Under the pieces are notes generated by a model, which searched no databases, was not told where the DNA came from, and saw nothing but the letters and a program-made list of their open reading frames with translations. Below are positions 32,429-43,975 of a stretch of 64,000 nucleotides of DNA, piece after piece. Numbering within the stretch: the first letter of the stretch is position 1; each line of letters starts with the position of its first letter. The position numbers and the translations under genes were made by a program. The stretch comes from Telmatactis stephensoni. Taxonomy: Eukaryota; Cnidaria; Anthozoa; Actiniaria; Isophelliidae. The stretch lies in contig JALIZF010001873.1 of NCBI GenBank assembly GCA_029948255.1, positions 372,501 through 436,500 of the forward strand, read 5' to 3'.

Positions 32429-33149
32429 TGATACCTACTTGGATAATATTTCTCTTTGCTGGAATATATGGAATTCATCTTAGTCATGAACTAGCATAAA
32501 ACGTGCTTTGAGAAATGTAATTTTGACAAGAAACGTCTTTTTGCATGTAAGACTTATCTTCGATGTCAGCTCTTTGGCCGTCCTCAAGCATGCTGAAATA
32601 TGGTCTTAATTAATTTTACTACACGATATTTTCCTCATTCTGTTTAGAGAACGAATCATCTGAAGTGATTTACAAGAAAATGGATAAAAATGAAATTTTA
32701 CAGTCTTTTGTCGAGATTTGTGGGCGCCATGTGTCAGTCAACGATGTTGTTGATGTCCATTTCAAGACGACAGGATTCTTGTCTTGTTGTAAATAGCAAG
32801 GAACTGTTTAGTTCAACAGCTTGTATTTTTGTTGGTAGCTACAAATTTACGTTGTGAGATATCCTGGCTTGTGTCACTGGAAAGCAAACCATTATTTTGT
32901 TCTTGAAAAGCAGGAACTTCAATGGACTCGGTACTTGGATTGTTGATGATATGTTTGTACATAGCTTGACATTTCCAATGTCGAATGATTAGAAGGACAA
33001 TGATTCTCAACAGTTATTCGTATAGCTCTGAGGAGAATTTTGTCGTCAACTGGAAACTGTAAGTTTTCAATTTTGTCCATTTTCTTGTAAAAGTTTTGCC
33101 TTTCACCTGTCTTTCCCCAGAAAATCCCCTCAATTTTTTAGTCATACTT
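32429..33149. other. Intronic sequence, nothing recognised
   Basis: No motifs or repeats found on either strand. Confidence 0.35.
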
Positions 33150-33384
33150 TTAATTGGATTTATTTTTTTCTGTGTTCTGATTGGTCAGAATGTATGTTTC
33201 CTGCTATCTCATTGGTTGTTCAAGTTGGTGCGATTAATGGCTCAAATTGATGCGATTTAGAGCAAAAAAGATGCGATTCGTGAATAAATCGCACACTTTT
33301 TAACCAATCAGATTGCAGGATTTGTTAGTGATTTCAAAATGGATATAATTAGTATTAGTATTAGTATTAGTATTAGTATTAATA
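33150..33384. repeat. MITE family A copy with a short TTAGTA run
   Basis: The right terminus is ATTTCAAAATGGATATAATT (33331-33350). The interior shares the GTGCGATTAAT and CAATCAGATTGCA words with the 6535 copy. The left end is degraded. It runs directly into about five copies of ATTAGT and an ATTAATAAT end, the same junction seen beside the big array at 28335. Confidence 0.65.
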
Positions 33385-33560
33385 ATTTCGGGAAGTTGTC
33401 CAGATATAAGTTCATAGTGGAAATCTGGTTCATGCTTTTATGCTTTAAAAAGCATTGAATAACACTAAAACTAGAACCAAATTAACACTTAAAGTTGATT
33501 AAACACTTTATTTGCACTTTTTGAGCCCTATACCAAACAAACATGTCATAAGGAACAATT

Positions 33561-34579
33561 TTATCGAAGTCCATACATTTCTTTATATTCGGCCATGAAC
33601 GCAGGTAACCCAAACACTTGTTCAGCCGTTGGCGCCTGTGTTTGAATCATTGTTTTGCGACCGCTATGGTTCTTTACATTGGGACATAGTCCAGCTTTTT
33701 CTGACATTGTTTTCATTAATAAATCTAGCTTATTAACGCCAACGGCTGACGTTTTGAACCATGGTTTAGAAGAATCTTGACTTTTGCAGTTGTTTACTGC
33801 TAGATAAAATGGCGCGTTGTTGTCGTTCATTTCTGACGGCCTTTTCTCCGCGTAGAATTTGTAGATTGCCACGGGATCTCTTTCACTCTCCGATACCGAA
33901 AACATTTTCGGTTTTATTTTCCTGGTATCTCTGGGATTTCGAGTTTTCGTTGGTCTCTCAGTATATTCTAAAAATTCCTCACCATTTGTACTTTGGCGGA
34001 GTTGCACATCTCCCCGACACATATCACGGTGTTCCTTACAACCACGGAGCCAGAAATGGACTGTATTATTAAACCAAACTGTATTGAGAAGAGCATCAGG
34101 TGTTGACTTTCCTAACAATTATTTGTCATAGAGCAGTTTTACTTGGTCTTCTGTGAGGGGAACTGAAGTGTTGGGTTTATTACCTTTGCCTTTCTTCTTC
34201 AGATCTTTTTGTTTTGACTTTAAGACCAGTCGTGTTTTTTTCAAACTCGGCGTCTTTCATAATGCTGTAGCCGTAATTTTTCTTCTATAAATAACGTTCA
34301 AAACTGGCAATCATAGCTCGCAATGAATTGGGCTCATAATCTTCATTGTTTTCTTTTTTCCTTACTGTAATGGTAAATTCGCTGAGAAACGAATTGAGCT
34401 CGTGTGGGGAAATTTCTTCTACAGGCCTCGACTCGTCTTTATTTTATCGTAAAAAATTCCTTCAGCAAAGCAATATTCTGTTCAGTTTTCTTCTTGGTGT
34501 TTTGGTTTTCGTGTTCTTCGATAATTCCCTCTACTGAAGCTACATTTGCAAACCTTGACAAGCTTGAAGAACACGCCAT
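33561..34579 (-). pseudogene. Crypton-derived tyrosine recombinase-like (DUF3504) gene, broken
   Basis: A start ATG lies at 34579 (MACSSSLSRFANVASVEGII) and the stop at 33561, spanning about 340 residues. The last 185 residues are open: ALLNTVWFNNTVHFWLRGCK, EHRDMCRGDVQLRQ, RDPVAIYKFYAEKRPSEM, APFYLAVNN and a C-terminal KNHSGRKT. This is the DUF3504 domain found in Crypton recombinases and in ZMYM/QRICH-type host genes derived from them. The HSGR block holds two of the catalytic residues. The N-terminal half (SPHELNSFLSEFTITVRKKE, SLRAMIASFERYL) is broken by at least three shifts or stops. Confidence 0.7.
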
Positions 34580-34881
34580 GATTCATTTATTTTTGCTGTG
34601 AAGCAAAACGCGGCAAAACCGATACGAGTTTTGTCACTATCGTCTGCGGCCTGTGATTGGTCATACGATATTTTTTCACTAGTGACAAATATCGTCTGAC
34701 CAATCAGATTTCTTGTAGCTTCAAACGCTGGACCATTTTTATTGTACAATTCATTTTTGAATAAATCTCAATATGTATATAATAAACTGATGGTTCTTGA
34801 TATCGATAAATTCACTCATGAAAGTTCGCTTGTAAATTGATCTCATAAACTTTACAAACTGATCCGTTCGAAAACGCTGAC
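34580..34881. other. Upstream of the recombinase gene, no gene seen
   Basis: GC-poor sequence with a diverged inverted pair around ACGATATTTTTTCAC and GACAAATATCGT (34670-34700). May hold the promoter of the Crypton-like gene; nothing specific was seen. Confidence 0.3.
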
Positions 34882-35016
34882 ATCTTTTAGATGACTGGGC
34901 CCGAGAGGTCGAAGAGGTCAGACGTACCTTTGCCTCTCTCCACAAATTTATCCTTTTTTTCTCTACTTTGGCGTTACAAACTGTAAACTGTATGTAAACT
35001 TACATAAGTTTGGGTA

Positions 35017-35337
35017 ATGGCAGATGAGGAAAACGTCAAGGAGTCAAGAAAAAGAAGGAGGCGAAGCAAAGGTTCGCAAACCGAAGAAGACGAAGACCTC
35101 ACGCCTCCGCCATGTTGTAGCTGCAGTGAAACATTAAATATGATCAACGAGAAGCTTGACCGAGCCCTATCTGCAATTAAAGAAATACATACCCTCAAGG
35201 TACAAGTCAGTGAACTTCAAAGCAAGAACGATCAGCTAGAAGAAAGCCTGAATTTTGCACACAGCGAAATTGACGAAATTGTCGAAAGACGAAGAACAAA
35301 TGTGGTCAAATTAATGGGGTGGAAAGGTTTTCTTTAG
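35017..35337 (+). pseudogene. LINE ORF1 N-terminus joined to endonuclease sequence
   Basis: The peptide begins MADEENVKESRKRRRRSKGS and has a heptad-like coiled coil (EKLDRALSAIKEIHTLKVQV, ELQSKNDQLEESLNFAHSEI), typical of L1/Tx1 ORF1. After EIVERRRT the sequence changes to GWKGF followed by HGTKHSKGVMILV in the next frame, which is endonuclease sequence. The RRM and C-terminal parts of ORF1 and the first third of the endonuclease are therefore deleted. Confidence 0.65.
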
Positions 35338-35365
35338 TCACGGAACAAAGCACAGCAAAGGAGTA

Positions 35366-36547
35366 ATGATCCTTGTTGATCGCTCGTGCGATATTTCTAT
35401 CAAGAATTCGATAACAGATAACGACGGAAGGTTTATCATACTCGAAACAGAAATCGGATCGAACACATTTATATTCGTAAACATTTACAGTCCAAACAAT
35501 GTAACAAATCAAAAAAAATTTTTTGAGGGTATAAACAATCGCCTTGAGAACTACGCCGGAGACAACATAGTAATAGGAGGAGACTTTAATTGCGCCCTTT
35601 CTCGTTTAGATAAAAAAGGAAGGGTTCCTATTGAACAGAAACGGCCAACCATTAACAAAATAAGTAAAATTATGAAATTAGCTGAATTATGTGATATATG
35701 GAGAGTTTTAAATGTAAGCAAAAAGCAATTCATTTGGAGAGATAAAACGGCAAATATCCACTGTAGACTTGATTATTTTCTAATGTCAGTGCGTCTTAAA
35801 AAATATATTGAGAACTGCTACATTACGTACGCTCCAGCATGTGATCACTCTGCTGTCGCTTTTCAAATGCAGACATCTCATTTTATGCACAAAAGAGGCC
35901 CGGGCTTCTGGAAATTTAACAACTCTCTGCTCGAAGATAAACAATTTACTGACGAAATGAAAGCGAACATAAAAAAATGGAAAACAAACTATGCAGATCT
36001 TGAAGACAGACGCTTAGCATGGGACCTTATAAAAATGGAAATTAGAAACTTCTCCAGGTATTTCTCGATAAAGAAAGCAAAGTCCAAACAAACGCTAGAA
36101 AAAACTTATTTCGATAAAATAAATGAGTTACTGAGCACTTTACCCTCGATAAAAGACCAAGACAAGAAAAAAACAATACAAAATGAACTAGAAAAAAACC
36201 AAAGAAATTTAAATGAAATTCTTGACGAAAAAGCAAAAGGCGCAATACTTAGAAGTAAGACCAGTTGGTACGAGTTAGGAGAAAAAAACAACAAATACTT
36301 CTGTGGTTTAGAGAAGAAAAACGCGGTAAGAAAACACATTACCGAGCTGCAAATCTCAAATAAAAAAATTCTGGAAAAGCCAGAGGAGATTTTGGATGAA
36401 CAAAAACGTTTTTATGAAAACCTCTATCAAACCTCCAAACCGAACTCTAGTGATGAACATTTAAGAAACGAATTAATTCCTAAACCCAAAAGGACTGCCA
36501 AAATTAAAGGAGAACCAGACACTCTCCTGCGAAGGACTGTTGTCTAA
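35366..36547 (+). pseudogene. LINE endonuclease (partial) and linker
   Basis: 393 residues. FIFVNIYSPNN, NIVIGGDFNCAL, RLDYFLMS and ACDHSAVAFQM are the later APE endonuclease blocks, with the catalytic D/N and final D/H present. The first N and E blocks are missing. The rest is a Lys-rich helical linker (SKQTLEKTYFDKINELLSTL) ending just before the RT. It overlaps the RT frame at 36540. Confidence 0.8.
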
Positions 36548-37340
36548 AGAAGAATGCTTTAAAGCGCTGAACAGTTTTTCAAAACACAAGACACCTGGAA
36601 CATCGGCTGAATTCTACCAATTTTTTTGGAAAGAAATTTCAGAATCTATGATCGAAAGTTTTAATTACAGTTTTGCCAAAGAAGAGATGAGTATCAGTCA
36701 AAGAAGAGGAGTTATCAGCTTGATTCCCAAGAAAAAAAAGAATCCTCTGTTCCTTGAAAATTGGCGTCCCATTTCCTTATTAAATGTAGACTATAAAATA
36801 GCTACTAAATCAATATCCAACAGGATAGAGAAGATATTACCATCGATTATAAATTTGAACCAAACTGGGTACGTGAAATCAAGGTATATCGGTGAAAACA
36901 TCAGATTAATTTCTGATATCATGGAGCACACTGTACACCAAAAGATCCCCGGAGCTTTAATCTTTATAGACTTCAAGAAAGCTTTTGATTCCTTAGAATG
37001 GAGTTTTAATTATGTTTGAAGTTCTCAAAACATTTAATTTCGGTCCCAACTTGATCACCTGGATTAGAACTTTCTACAAAAACATTTCTAGCTGCGTAAT
37101 AAACAACGGATTTGCATCTAATTTTTTCGATTTACAACGTGGTGTTCGTCAAGGTTGCCCTTTATCTGGTCCGCTTTTTGTGCTCTCTGTAGAGATGCTT
37201 GCTTATGCTATCAACAATATAATCCAGCTATAAGAGGCATTTGTATTGATCAAAATGAAATTAAATTAACCCAATATGCAGATGACACAACATGTTTTGT
37301 TCAAGATGAAACATCGATCCAAAATATTTTAATTGTGTAA
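36540..37340 (+). pseudogene. LINE reverse transcriptase, three frames
   Basis: SLIPKKKKNPLFLENWRPIS, LLNVDYKIATKSISNRIEKI, SRYIGENIRLISDIMEH and GALIFIDFKKAFDSLEW lie in the first frame. Then FEVLKTFNFGPNLITWIRTF and RGVRQGCPLSGPLFVLSVEM follow at 37012. Last, LTQYADDTTCFVQDE at 37280. YADD is intact. Frames change at about 37015 and 37235 and a stop falls at 37339. Confidence 0.82.
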
Positions 37341-37643
37341 GACAACTTCAGACAAATCTCAGGCCTCGAGCCCAATCTCAGTAAAACAGAAGCAATGTGG
37401 ATCGGATCGAAAGTAGGGGCTACAGCCAAACCTTTTGGACTCCGTTGGACTTCAGAACCCGTATTAGCACTAGGAGTTTATTTCACTTATGATAAACAAT
37501 TAAGCGACCAATTAAACTTTTACAATAAGCTCGACCAATTAGACAATACACTATCCGCTTGAAAAAAAAGAAACATTTCCTTATATGGAAAAATAAATAT
37601 TACCAAAACTTTAGCTTTATCTAAGCTCACCTTCAATGCTTCA

Positions 37644-38916
37644 GTGTTGTGTATCCCAGACAATTTTGCGGAAAAAGTTGATAAGATCACTTTTAAATTC
37701 ATCTGGGATAATAAACCCGCGAAGATAAAAAAGAAAACCATTATAGGAAGCAAAGGAGAAGGAGGGCTAGACATGACTATGTTTACGCATATAGAAAAAG
37801 CACTCAAGCTTGCTTGGGTAAAACGTCTTTTGGATCCAAAACAATCCGCATGGAAAATCATTCCGCGCTACTCTCTATCCAAGTACGGGGGGCTGTTTTT
37901 ACTCTCGTGTGATTTTAACAGTAAAGAATTGATATTGCCCAACACCCCAGACTTTTATAAACAGATCTTGTCCTACATCCAAGATTTCAATGAACAAAAT
38001 CTCCACTTTCAAGACATCACACAGATACCTATCTGGAACTAACAAATATATTAAAGTTGGAAACACATCAGTTTTTTACAGAGCGTGGTTTGACAAAGGA
38101 ATTATTACCATAAAAGATTTACTAGGATCTGACAACTCGTTTCTAAGTTTCACAGAATTTACAAAAAAGTTCAATGTAAACACCAATTTCTTAACTTACA
38201 ACGGTATCGTAAATGCAGTCAGAGATAAAATAAAAGAACCCGAAACGTCATCGAGTCTAGAGAAAACATCTTATAACTTGACCAAAATGTGCGCTAAATC
38301 AATAAGACAATTGTTTGCTAAATTGTTTCCAACAAATGAGTCTTTAATTGTCAAAGAAGGAGTTCAGACAAAAGATTTAAACAGATTATACTTACTACCG
38401 TTCAGAGTAACAAAAGAAATAAAACTCTCAATCTTTCAAATTAAAATTATTCACAATATACTCCCATTGAAAGATTATCTCAAAAAAGTAGGTATCAAAG
38501 CTGATGATATATGTCCTTTTTGTTCTGACTCAAAACGACACACATGTGAACACTTTTTTTACCTTTGTAAACAAGCGCAATGTTTTTGGAAAGAATTTCA
38601 AAATTGGTGGTCGGTGCACATTGATCCCAAGTCACAAATCAGTCTTGACACTAAAACAGTATTATATGGCCAGTTATCTAGTTTTTCTCTTCTCTTAAAC
38701 CACCTGATTTTAATCGCAAAACAACATATGTATTATAGTTTCATAAAAGAAGAAAAATATTCATTTGAACAATTTTTGAAATATGCAACCAATAAGTACC
38801 ATCTCGAAAAAAGAATCGCTCTAGCTCAAATTAATGAACAATCGTTGGCATTTTTCGGAAAAAAATGGGCTCCTTTTATCAATTTTCTTCAAAAACTGCA
38901 TAACATTGCAATCTAA
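37644..38916 (+). pseudogene. LINE ORF2 C-terminal region with zinc knuckle
   Basis: Two overlapping frames (37644-38042 and 37990-38916). The first has KFIWDNKPAKIKKKTIIGSK and GGLDMTMFTHIEKALKLAW, typical of Tx1/L1 ORF2 after the RT. The second has CPFCSDSKRHTCEHFFYLC, a CCHC-type knuckle with the HxFxxC end. It closes at 38916 followed by the A-rich tail. Confidence 0.78.
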
Positions 38917-39356
38917 CTAATACCTAAGTTTCCCTAATCTCTTCTTCCTTGATTGTTTCTTGTTCACATTGTTCTCCTCGTTTTTCTCTTCTACTATTTG
39001 CTACACCTTATACACCAAAAAAAAAGGAAAAAAAAGAAAAAAAAGAAAAAAAAAGTTGTCAAAAAAAATCTGTTAATTGTCCAAAATTGTAATAAAAAAA
39101 AGGAAATTATTTAAAAAAAAGGAAATTTTCTGTGTTATATATGTAAAAAAAATTATTGTAAAAATCTATAGTGTTGAAATGTAAAAATTAAAAAAAAAAA
39201 AATCTTTTAGATGACATGCAATTAGACGTCACGCATGCGCCTTAGAGAATCGACGACGATTTGTGACAGAACGCGACGAAGAAAAAGTCACTTGTGTTCT
39301 TTAGAAATACTGCTGAGAATTTCAAATTTTCATTCTTTTTTTTGTTTGTTTTTGTT

Positions 39357-39986
39357 TTGCTTTGTTGTTTTGCTTTGCTTTGCTTTGCTTTGCTTTGCTT
39401 TGCTTTGCTTTGCTTTGCTTTGCTTTGCTTTGCTTTGCTTTGCTTTGCTTTGCTTTGCTTTGCTTTGCTTTGCTTTGCTTTGCTTTGCTTTGCTTTGCTT
39501 TGCTTTGCTTTGCTTTGCTTTGCTTTGCTTTGCTTTGCTTTGCTTTGCTTTGCTTTGCTTTGCTTTGCTTTGCTTTGCTTTGCTTTGCTTTGCTTTGCTT
39601 TGCTTTGCTTTGCTTTGCTTTGCTTTGCTTTGCTTTGCTTTGCTTTGCTTTGCTTTGCTTTGCTTTGCTTTGCTTTGCTTTGCTTTGCTTTGCTTTGCTT
39701 TGCTTTGCTTTGCTTTGCTTTGCTTTGCTTTGCTTTGCTTTGCTTTGCTTTGCTTTGCTTTGCTTTGCTTTGCTTTGCTTTGCTTTGCTTTGCTTTGCTT
39801 TGCTTTGCTTTGCTTTGCTTTGCTTTGCTTTGCTTTGCTTTGCTTTGCTGTGTTCTGTTCTGTTCTGTTTTGTTTTGTTTTGTTTTGTTTTGTTTTGTTT
39901 TGTTTTGTTTTGTTTTGTTTTGTTTTGTTTTGTTTTGTTTTGTTTTGTTTTGTTTTGTTTTGTTTTGTTTTGTTTTGTTTTGTTTT
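39357..39986. repeat. Pentanucleotide array TTTGC then TTTTG
   Basis: About 97 copies of TTTGC (39357-39848) pass through three TGTTC variants into about 25 copies of TTTTG. It starts about 140 bp after the LINE target duplication. Leu/Cys/Phe- and Lys/Gln/Ser-rich open frames over it are artefacts. Confidence 0.95.
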
Positions 39987-41986
39987 AAATTTAAATCGAA
40001 CCAACGGTCGCGTCCGGCCACGCTAATATGACACAAACAAATACCGGGTATTTTTCGCCGACATTTTGGAACATTCTTGTGTTTCTGAAACTGTTGAGTT
40101 TTCATGTTTAATTTTATCTTTGAGCTAGAAAAGAGAAATAGATATTAGGCGCGAGCCTAAGGCACGTGCGAGCGGAGCACCACACCTAAGAATAAATGGT
40201 AAAGCAAATGGTAAATCATCCGTCCGTCCGTCCGTCCGTCCGTCCGTGTACATCTCGATGCTGTTTGGCTGATTGCTTTTTCGTGACAACTTGACGCGCG
40301 CTGACACTTTGACAACCGAAAATTTACAAGTTTCATTGTAGTTTTAGCTTGCAAAACTTAAAAATATTATTCTGGAAACCTCGTAAAAAATTAGTAATTT
40401 TCATGATCATAAATCGTGAGGGGTTAAAGCGAAAAAAACGTACGTTTGAATTTTTTTCGGGCCCGATGTCGTTTCAAAAACTTCTCGAAAGACGAAGGAC
40501 ACAGAGAACATTTTCAAAGTTGGACGACTTTTTAGTTGGATTCGTAGCTTTAAAAAACTTCTCATAATGAATGAGACATTGAGGATCGTGTATTCTTCGT
40601 TTCGTGATGATATCTTCCGTAAAGCTAGCCAAAGTTAAAAATCAAGAATCGTCTGCATTGAGCGAGAAACAAGGACTAATTATAAAGACAACAAGGAAAG
40701 CACTTCAACGTAAAGACCCTGGCCAGAAAATGATGTCGAGTCTCTTGTACCTATATTTGATTATTTATCTTTTATTTGGGATTGATGATCTAAAAAATAC
40801 TAAACGTTTAATCTGAACACATGCCATTCTGAAGCTGGTTTATCCCCAGCACACTACTTCTATATAAATTCACAATTATTTTCATTTAAATTACATCCGA
40901 CATAGTAAATATCAATTCATATATAGATTTTCGAATTAATATAGCTTTATTTATTTAAATATTGTAAACATTTTATAAATTAGTATTAGGCAGGTCCACA
41001 TCAGCTACGGCTGCCTGACTTTCAACCTGCGTCACCAAATAAAATATGTATGTATGTATGTATGTATTTATGCACGTTGAACTGTAGGCAAGTTTAAACA
41101 AACACACAAGTACATGACATGTAGAATGACATTTTGTTTTACAGTGAAGTTTTTGCACTACTTTTAATGATAAAATCAGTAAAAACATTTGATTTTGAAC
41201 TCATTTCAACCGCACTAATGTGTAAATATAGTTCAAGCTTGGGTCTGGAATTTAATGACAAAATTGTCAGGAAAAAAGAAGGAATTTTGCATGCAAACTA
41301 GAGTTGTTTTACCATTAAGCATGAAGTTGCTCAGTGAGCCCTATGAAACCTTAAATTCAAATTGAAAATGCTTAACTGATTCTTTGTTCTCTTGTTATGT
41401 CAAGTAGCTGTTTTTATAATCACTTTAAATTGTATTTTCAGTGTAGTCTGGAAGAGACAAGTATTCACCTAGTCTGTCATTCTATTCTACATTAAAAAAC
41501 CGTCTGAACCATAAACAAGATGCCACAATATAGTGAAGACAGACAAATCAAGATATTTTGTTCTGTAATGTTCAGGATGTTGAAAAGGTTCAATTACTTG
41601 TATCAATTTAAAAAAAGCTTTGGATATTTTTGCTTTCTATTTCTGAGAATTATGAACCACTACAAAGTCAATTATGAAATCTGAGAGTGAATCTGAATAA
41701 TAAAATATACTGTAACTAGACGCCTAATAGGCGTTCACTCGGGCTACGTCTGTGTAATACTTGGGAAGAAATGGAGAACAGAAGTTGATGCAAACCAGTT
41801 TGACTTGTCAGTGTCTTTTGATTGCAAAAATGACAGGTACTCCCAGAGTAGAACACAAATTATATTGGCCAGGGAGAAAGTTTTTGGAAGGTAATTGTAC
41901 CACCTGATTGGTGGTTATTCATATACTGCTGGTCTTTTTACCATGCCAGACATATACAATATACAGTCTGCTTTATCTTGTAAATG
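39987..41986. other. Intergenic or intronic stretch with small simple repeats
   Basis: Holds a TCCG tetramer run (40218-40247) and an ATGT run (41046-41070) preceded by TGCGTCACCAAATAAAATATG, which may be the 3' tail of a lost LINE on the plus strand. The ORFs here are short and motif-free. Confidence 0.5.
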
Positions 41987-41991
41987 CCTAC

Positions 41992-42079
41992 TGTATCATT
42001 ATTACACGTGTCTATCTACTAGACGCCATTTTATTACTGTAGAAGGTTCCCGTATGCGACAGGCGTTCCTTACGTTACA
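41992..42079 (-). repeat. 3' LTR of the Gypsy element
   Basis: 88 bp, reading TGTAACGTAAGGAACGCC at its start on the minus strand and ending TAATAATGATACA. Preceded by the purine tract at 42080-42093. Confidence 0.88.
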
Positions 42080-42093
42080 TCTCCCTTTTTCAA
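42080..42093 (-). promoter_or_regulatory. Polypurine tract
   Basis: Minus-strand GAAAAAGGGAGA lies immediately before the 3' LTR, the expected site for plus-strand priming. Confidence 0.75.
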
Positions 42094-42223
42094 CAAAGTT
42101 ATACACATAATCAATATCAACTTGTAAATACAGGATATACGGTTCAACATAAAGTTCTGAATAAAGCCAGTTCTACTTATAACTATTGCATGGTTCATTG
42201 TTTGTTAAAGTTTCTCAAAGTTT

Positions 42224-42463
42224 CTATTTCATTGTTTCTATTAGTCTTTCTGGCTTGTTTCTTTGCCTTTGTGACCTTCGCAGGTTAGAAGTAGTTTCAA
42301 CAGTTGGTAGAACAGTTTCAACATTTGTTGAAGTAGTTTTAACATCAGTAAGATTTCCAAGTATATTTGACTTATTCTCTGATAGTTTCTCAACAATATC
42401 ATCAGGTGTTTCTTGGAACTTTTCCTTTGTTGGTAGTAAGTGTCTGCGGTTTCTGTTATACAT
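42224..42463 (-). pseudogene. Gypsy integrase C-terminal tail
   Basis: A short segment ending in SNLRRSQRQRNKPERLIE, the RRSxRxRxxPxRL motif typical of the very end of Gypsy pol in animals. It is separated from the integrase core by a stop or frameshift near 42480-42540. Confidence 0.7.
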
Positions 42464-42548
42464 GACACCATCTTCTCAACTACAATTGCTTTTTTACTCC
42501 AACAGTTGTCATTTCTGATTCTAACTGTTTCATTTTCATTGAGCTCTC

Positions 42549-43097
42549 TTAAGGGCTTTGATCTTTGTCATAGTGTTCTTTCTGTTTGGATCTTTCTTTA
42601 GTTGCACGTGCACTGTTGTTAAGGTTGTGATCAGCTGCATTAGGTAGTGTTGTTCTTAACTGTCTGTTCATACTTAGTTCTGCTGGTGATTTACCACAGT
42701 CTAGTGGTGTGCTTCTATATGCTAGAAGGGCTAGATAAGGATCTTCTTTAGCTTCAATTGACTTTTTCAGTAGATTCTTTACTATTCCTACACCCTTTTC
42801 AGCTTGTCCATTTGACTGGGGATGATAGGGACTGGAAAATGTGTGTTCCATCCCATAAGTGTCAGTGAATTCCTTAAACTCTTGGATTACAAATTGTGGA
42901 CCATTGACAGTTATTATGGTCTTGGGAGTACCATGTCTAGCACAAATTGATTTCAAATGAGTGATCACTTTTCTAGAAGTTGCCTTCTCTAACAAAGCAA
43001 ACTCTGGATAACAAGACATATAGTCAATCACTAGTAAATAGTCTTTGTTGTTAACCAGGTGAACGGTGAGCGCGGCGCGCAAAGCATTATTGGACAA
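42549..43097 (-). pseudogene. Gypsy integrase core, second catalytic Asp lost
   Basis: 182 residues with DYLLVIDYMSCYPEFALLEK (first Asp), the block TPKTIITVNGPQFV where the usual SDNGPQF Asp is Val, and SPYHPQSNGQAEKGV with the third catalytic Glu. KSPAELSMNRQLRT follows. The Asp to Val change would inactivate strand transfer. Its N-terminus adjoins the insertion at 43098. Confidence 0.85.
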
Positions 43098-43975
43098 AAT
43101 GACCGGCCCTGGTTTCCAGGTCCCTTGATGAACAATTAAAATTTTAGAAAAAATATTTCTAAAAGCTTTTAATCACATAATTTAGCAAAAGAGTTTGAAA
43201 GAAGTCTCCCCTGAATTTTTGACTGTTCCTGTCGATTTGCCATCGTTTTATCAGCGATCAAAACTGTGTCACGCAATACCGTCACGATATGTTGAATGAG
43301 CAAGAACTTATCATTCCGCGAAAATATTCCACTCATAAAGTTAATGAGCGAATATATGTTTATGAATTTAAGAAAGATTTAGCAAATAAGCTGTTGGTAT
43401 TGTCATTTCAACGCTCAATGTTTTGGCTGCTATCTTTCTAATTAAATTTTAGGCTCTAGAAAAGCATTTGAAATTTTTGATGAGCTTCTAAATGCAATCA
43501 AACAATACGTGGTTGATAGTGCGAGTCTCCCAAAGGAAATCGGTTTACAAACAGAATATCGTGCTTTACAGCATTGTAAATAAGGGCTATGATTTTAAAA
43601 ATGAGGTTTTTCAACATGGAAGTATACTTGAGGGTTTTGGCGAGTCTACACCTGCATGAATTTGCTAATAACTTTTATATTTGTCAACTGAAAGGAATAA
43701 TTCCGGGAATAATGAGGTACAGTACACATTGCCACATCAAAAGTTTATTATAAAAACTTACAAACATTTGTACAACAATTACTTACACGTTAGACTCAGG
43801 AAGAAGACTAAATTTACAGTTGTTCACGACATATCTTGATGAAAAACAATTTACTATAAACTCCGTTGCAAAATGGCGGATTCACATACTCGTCGACCGT
43901 GAAGTAAGTAGCCTGGGGACGAGGGCCGGTCGCAAAAATGCTGAACGCGCTCTAATTGGTTGAAATTAAAATCTT
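43089..43975. repeat. Insertion inside integrase with inverted ends
   Basis: About 870 bp separate the two integrase halves. Both junctions, read inward, start CCAGGTGAACG and share GACCGGCCCT about 40-55 bp inside, giving imperfect terminal inverted repeats. Part of the shared end may be the host site itself, because the uninterrupted host codons around it would be nearly palindromic. No ORF inside is recognised. Family unknown. Confidence 0.6.

Larger units (their letters stand above)
34896..39201 (+). mobile_element. Tx1/L1-type LINE with 14-bp target duplication, internally deleted
   Basis: ATCTTTTAGATGAC occurs at 34882-34895 and again at 39202-39215, marking the insertion. Inside, in order: a 5' UTR of about 120 bp; the start of ORF1 (35017); an endonuclease lacking its N-terminus (35366); a reverse transcriptase (36540-37340); a C-terminal domain with a CCHC knuckle (38500-38570); and an A-rich tail (39008-39201). 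RT blocks and the knuckle position fit the Tx1/L1 group. A long A-rich 3' end agrees. Several stops and frameshifts are present. Confidence 0.85.

Noticed and set aside
39235..40105. Long Phe/Ala/Leu/Cys- and Lys/Gln/Ser-rich open frames on both strands
   Set aside because: Direct translation of the TTTGC/TTTTG pentamer array.
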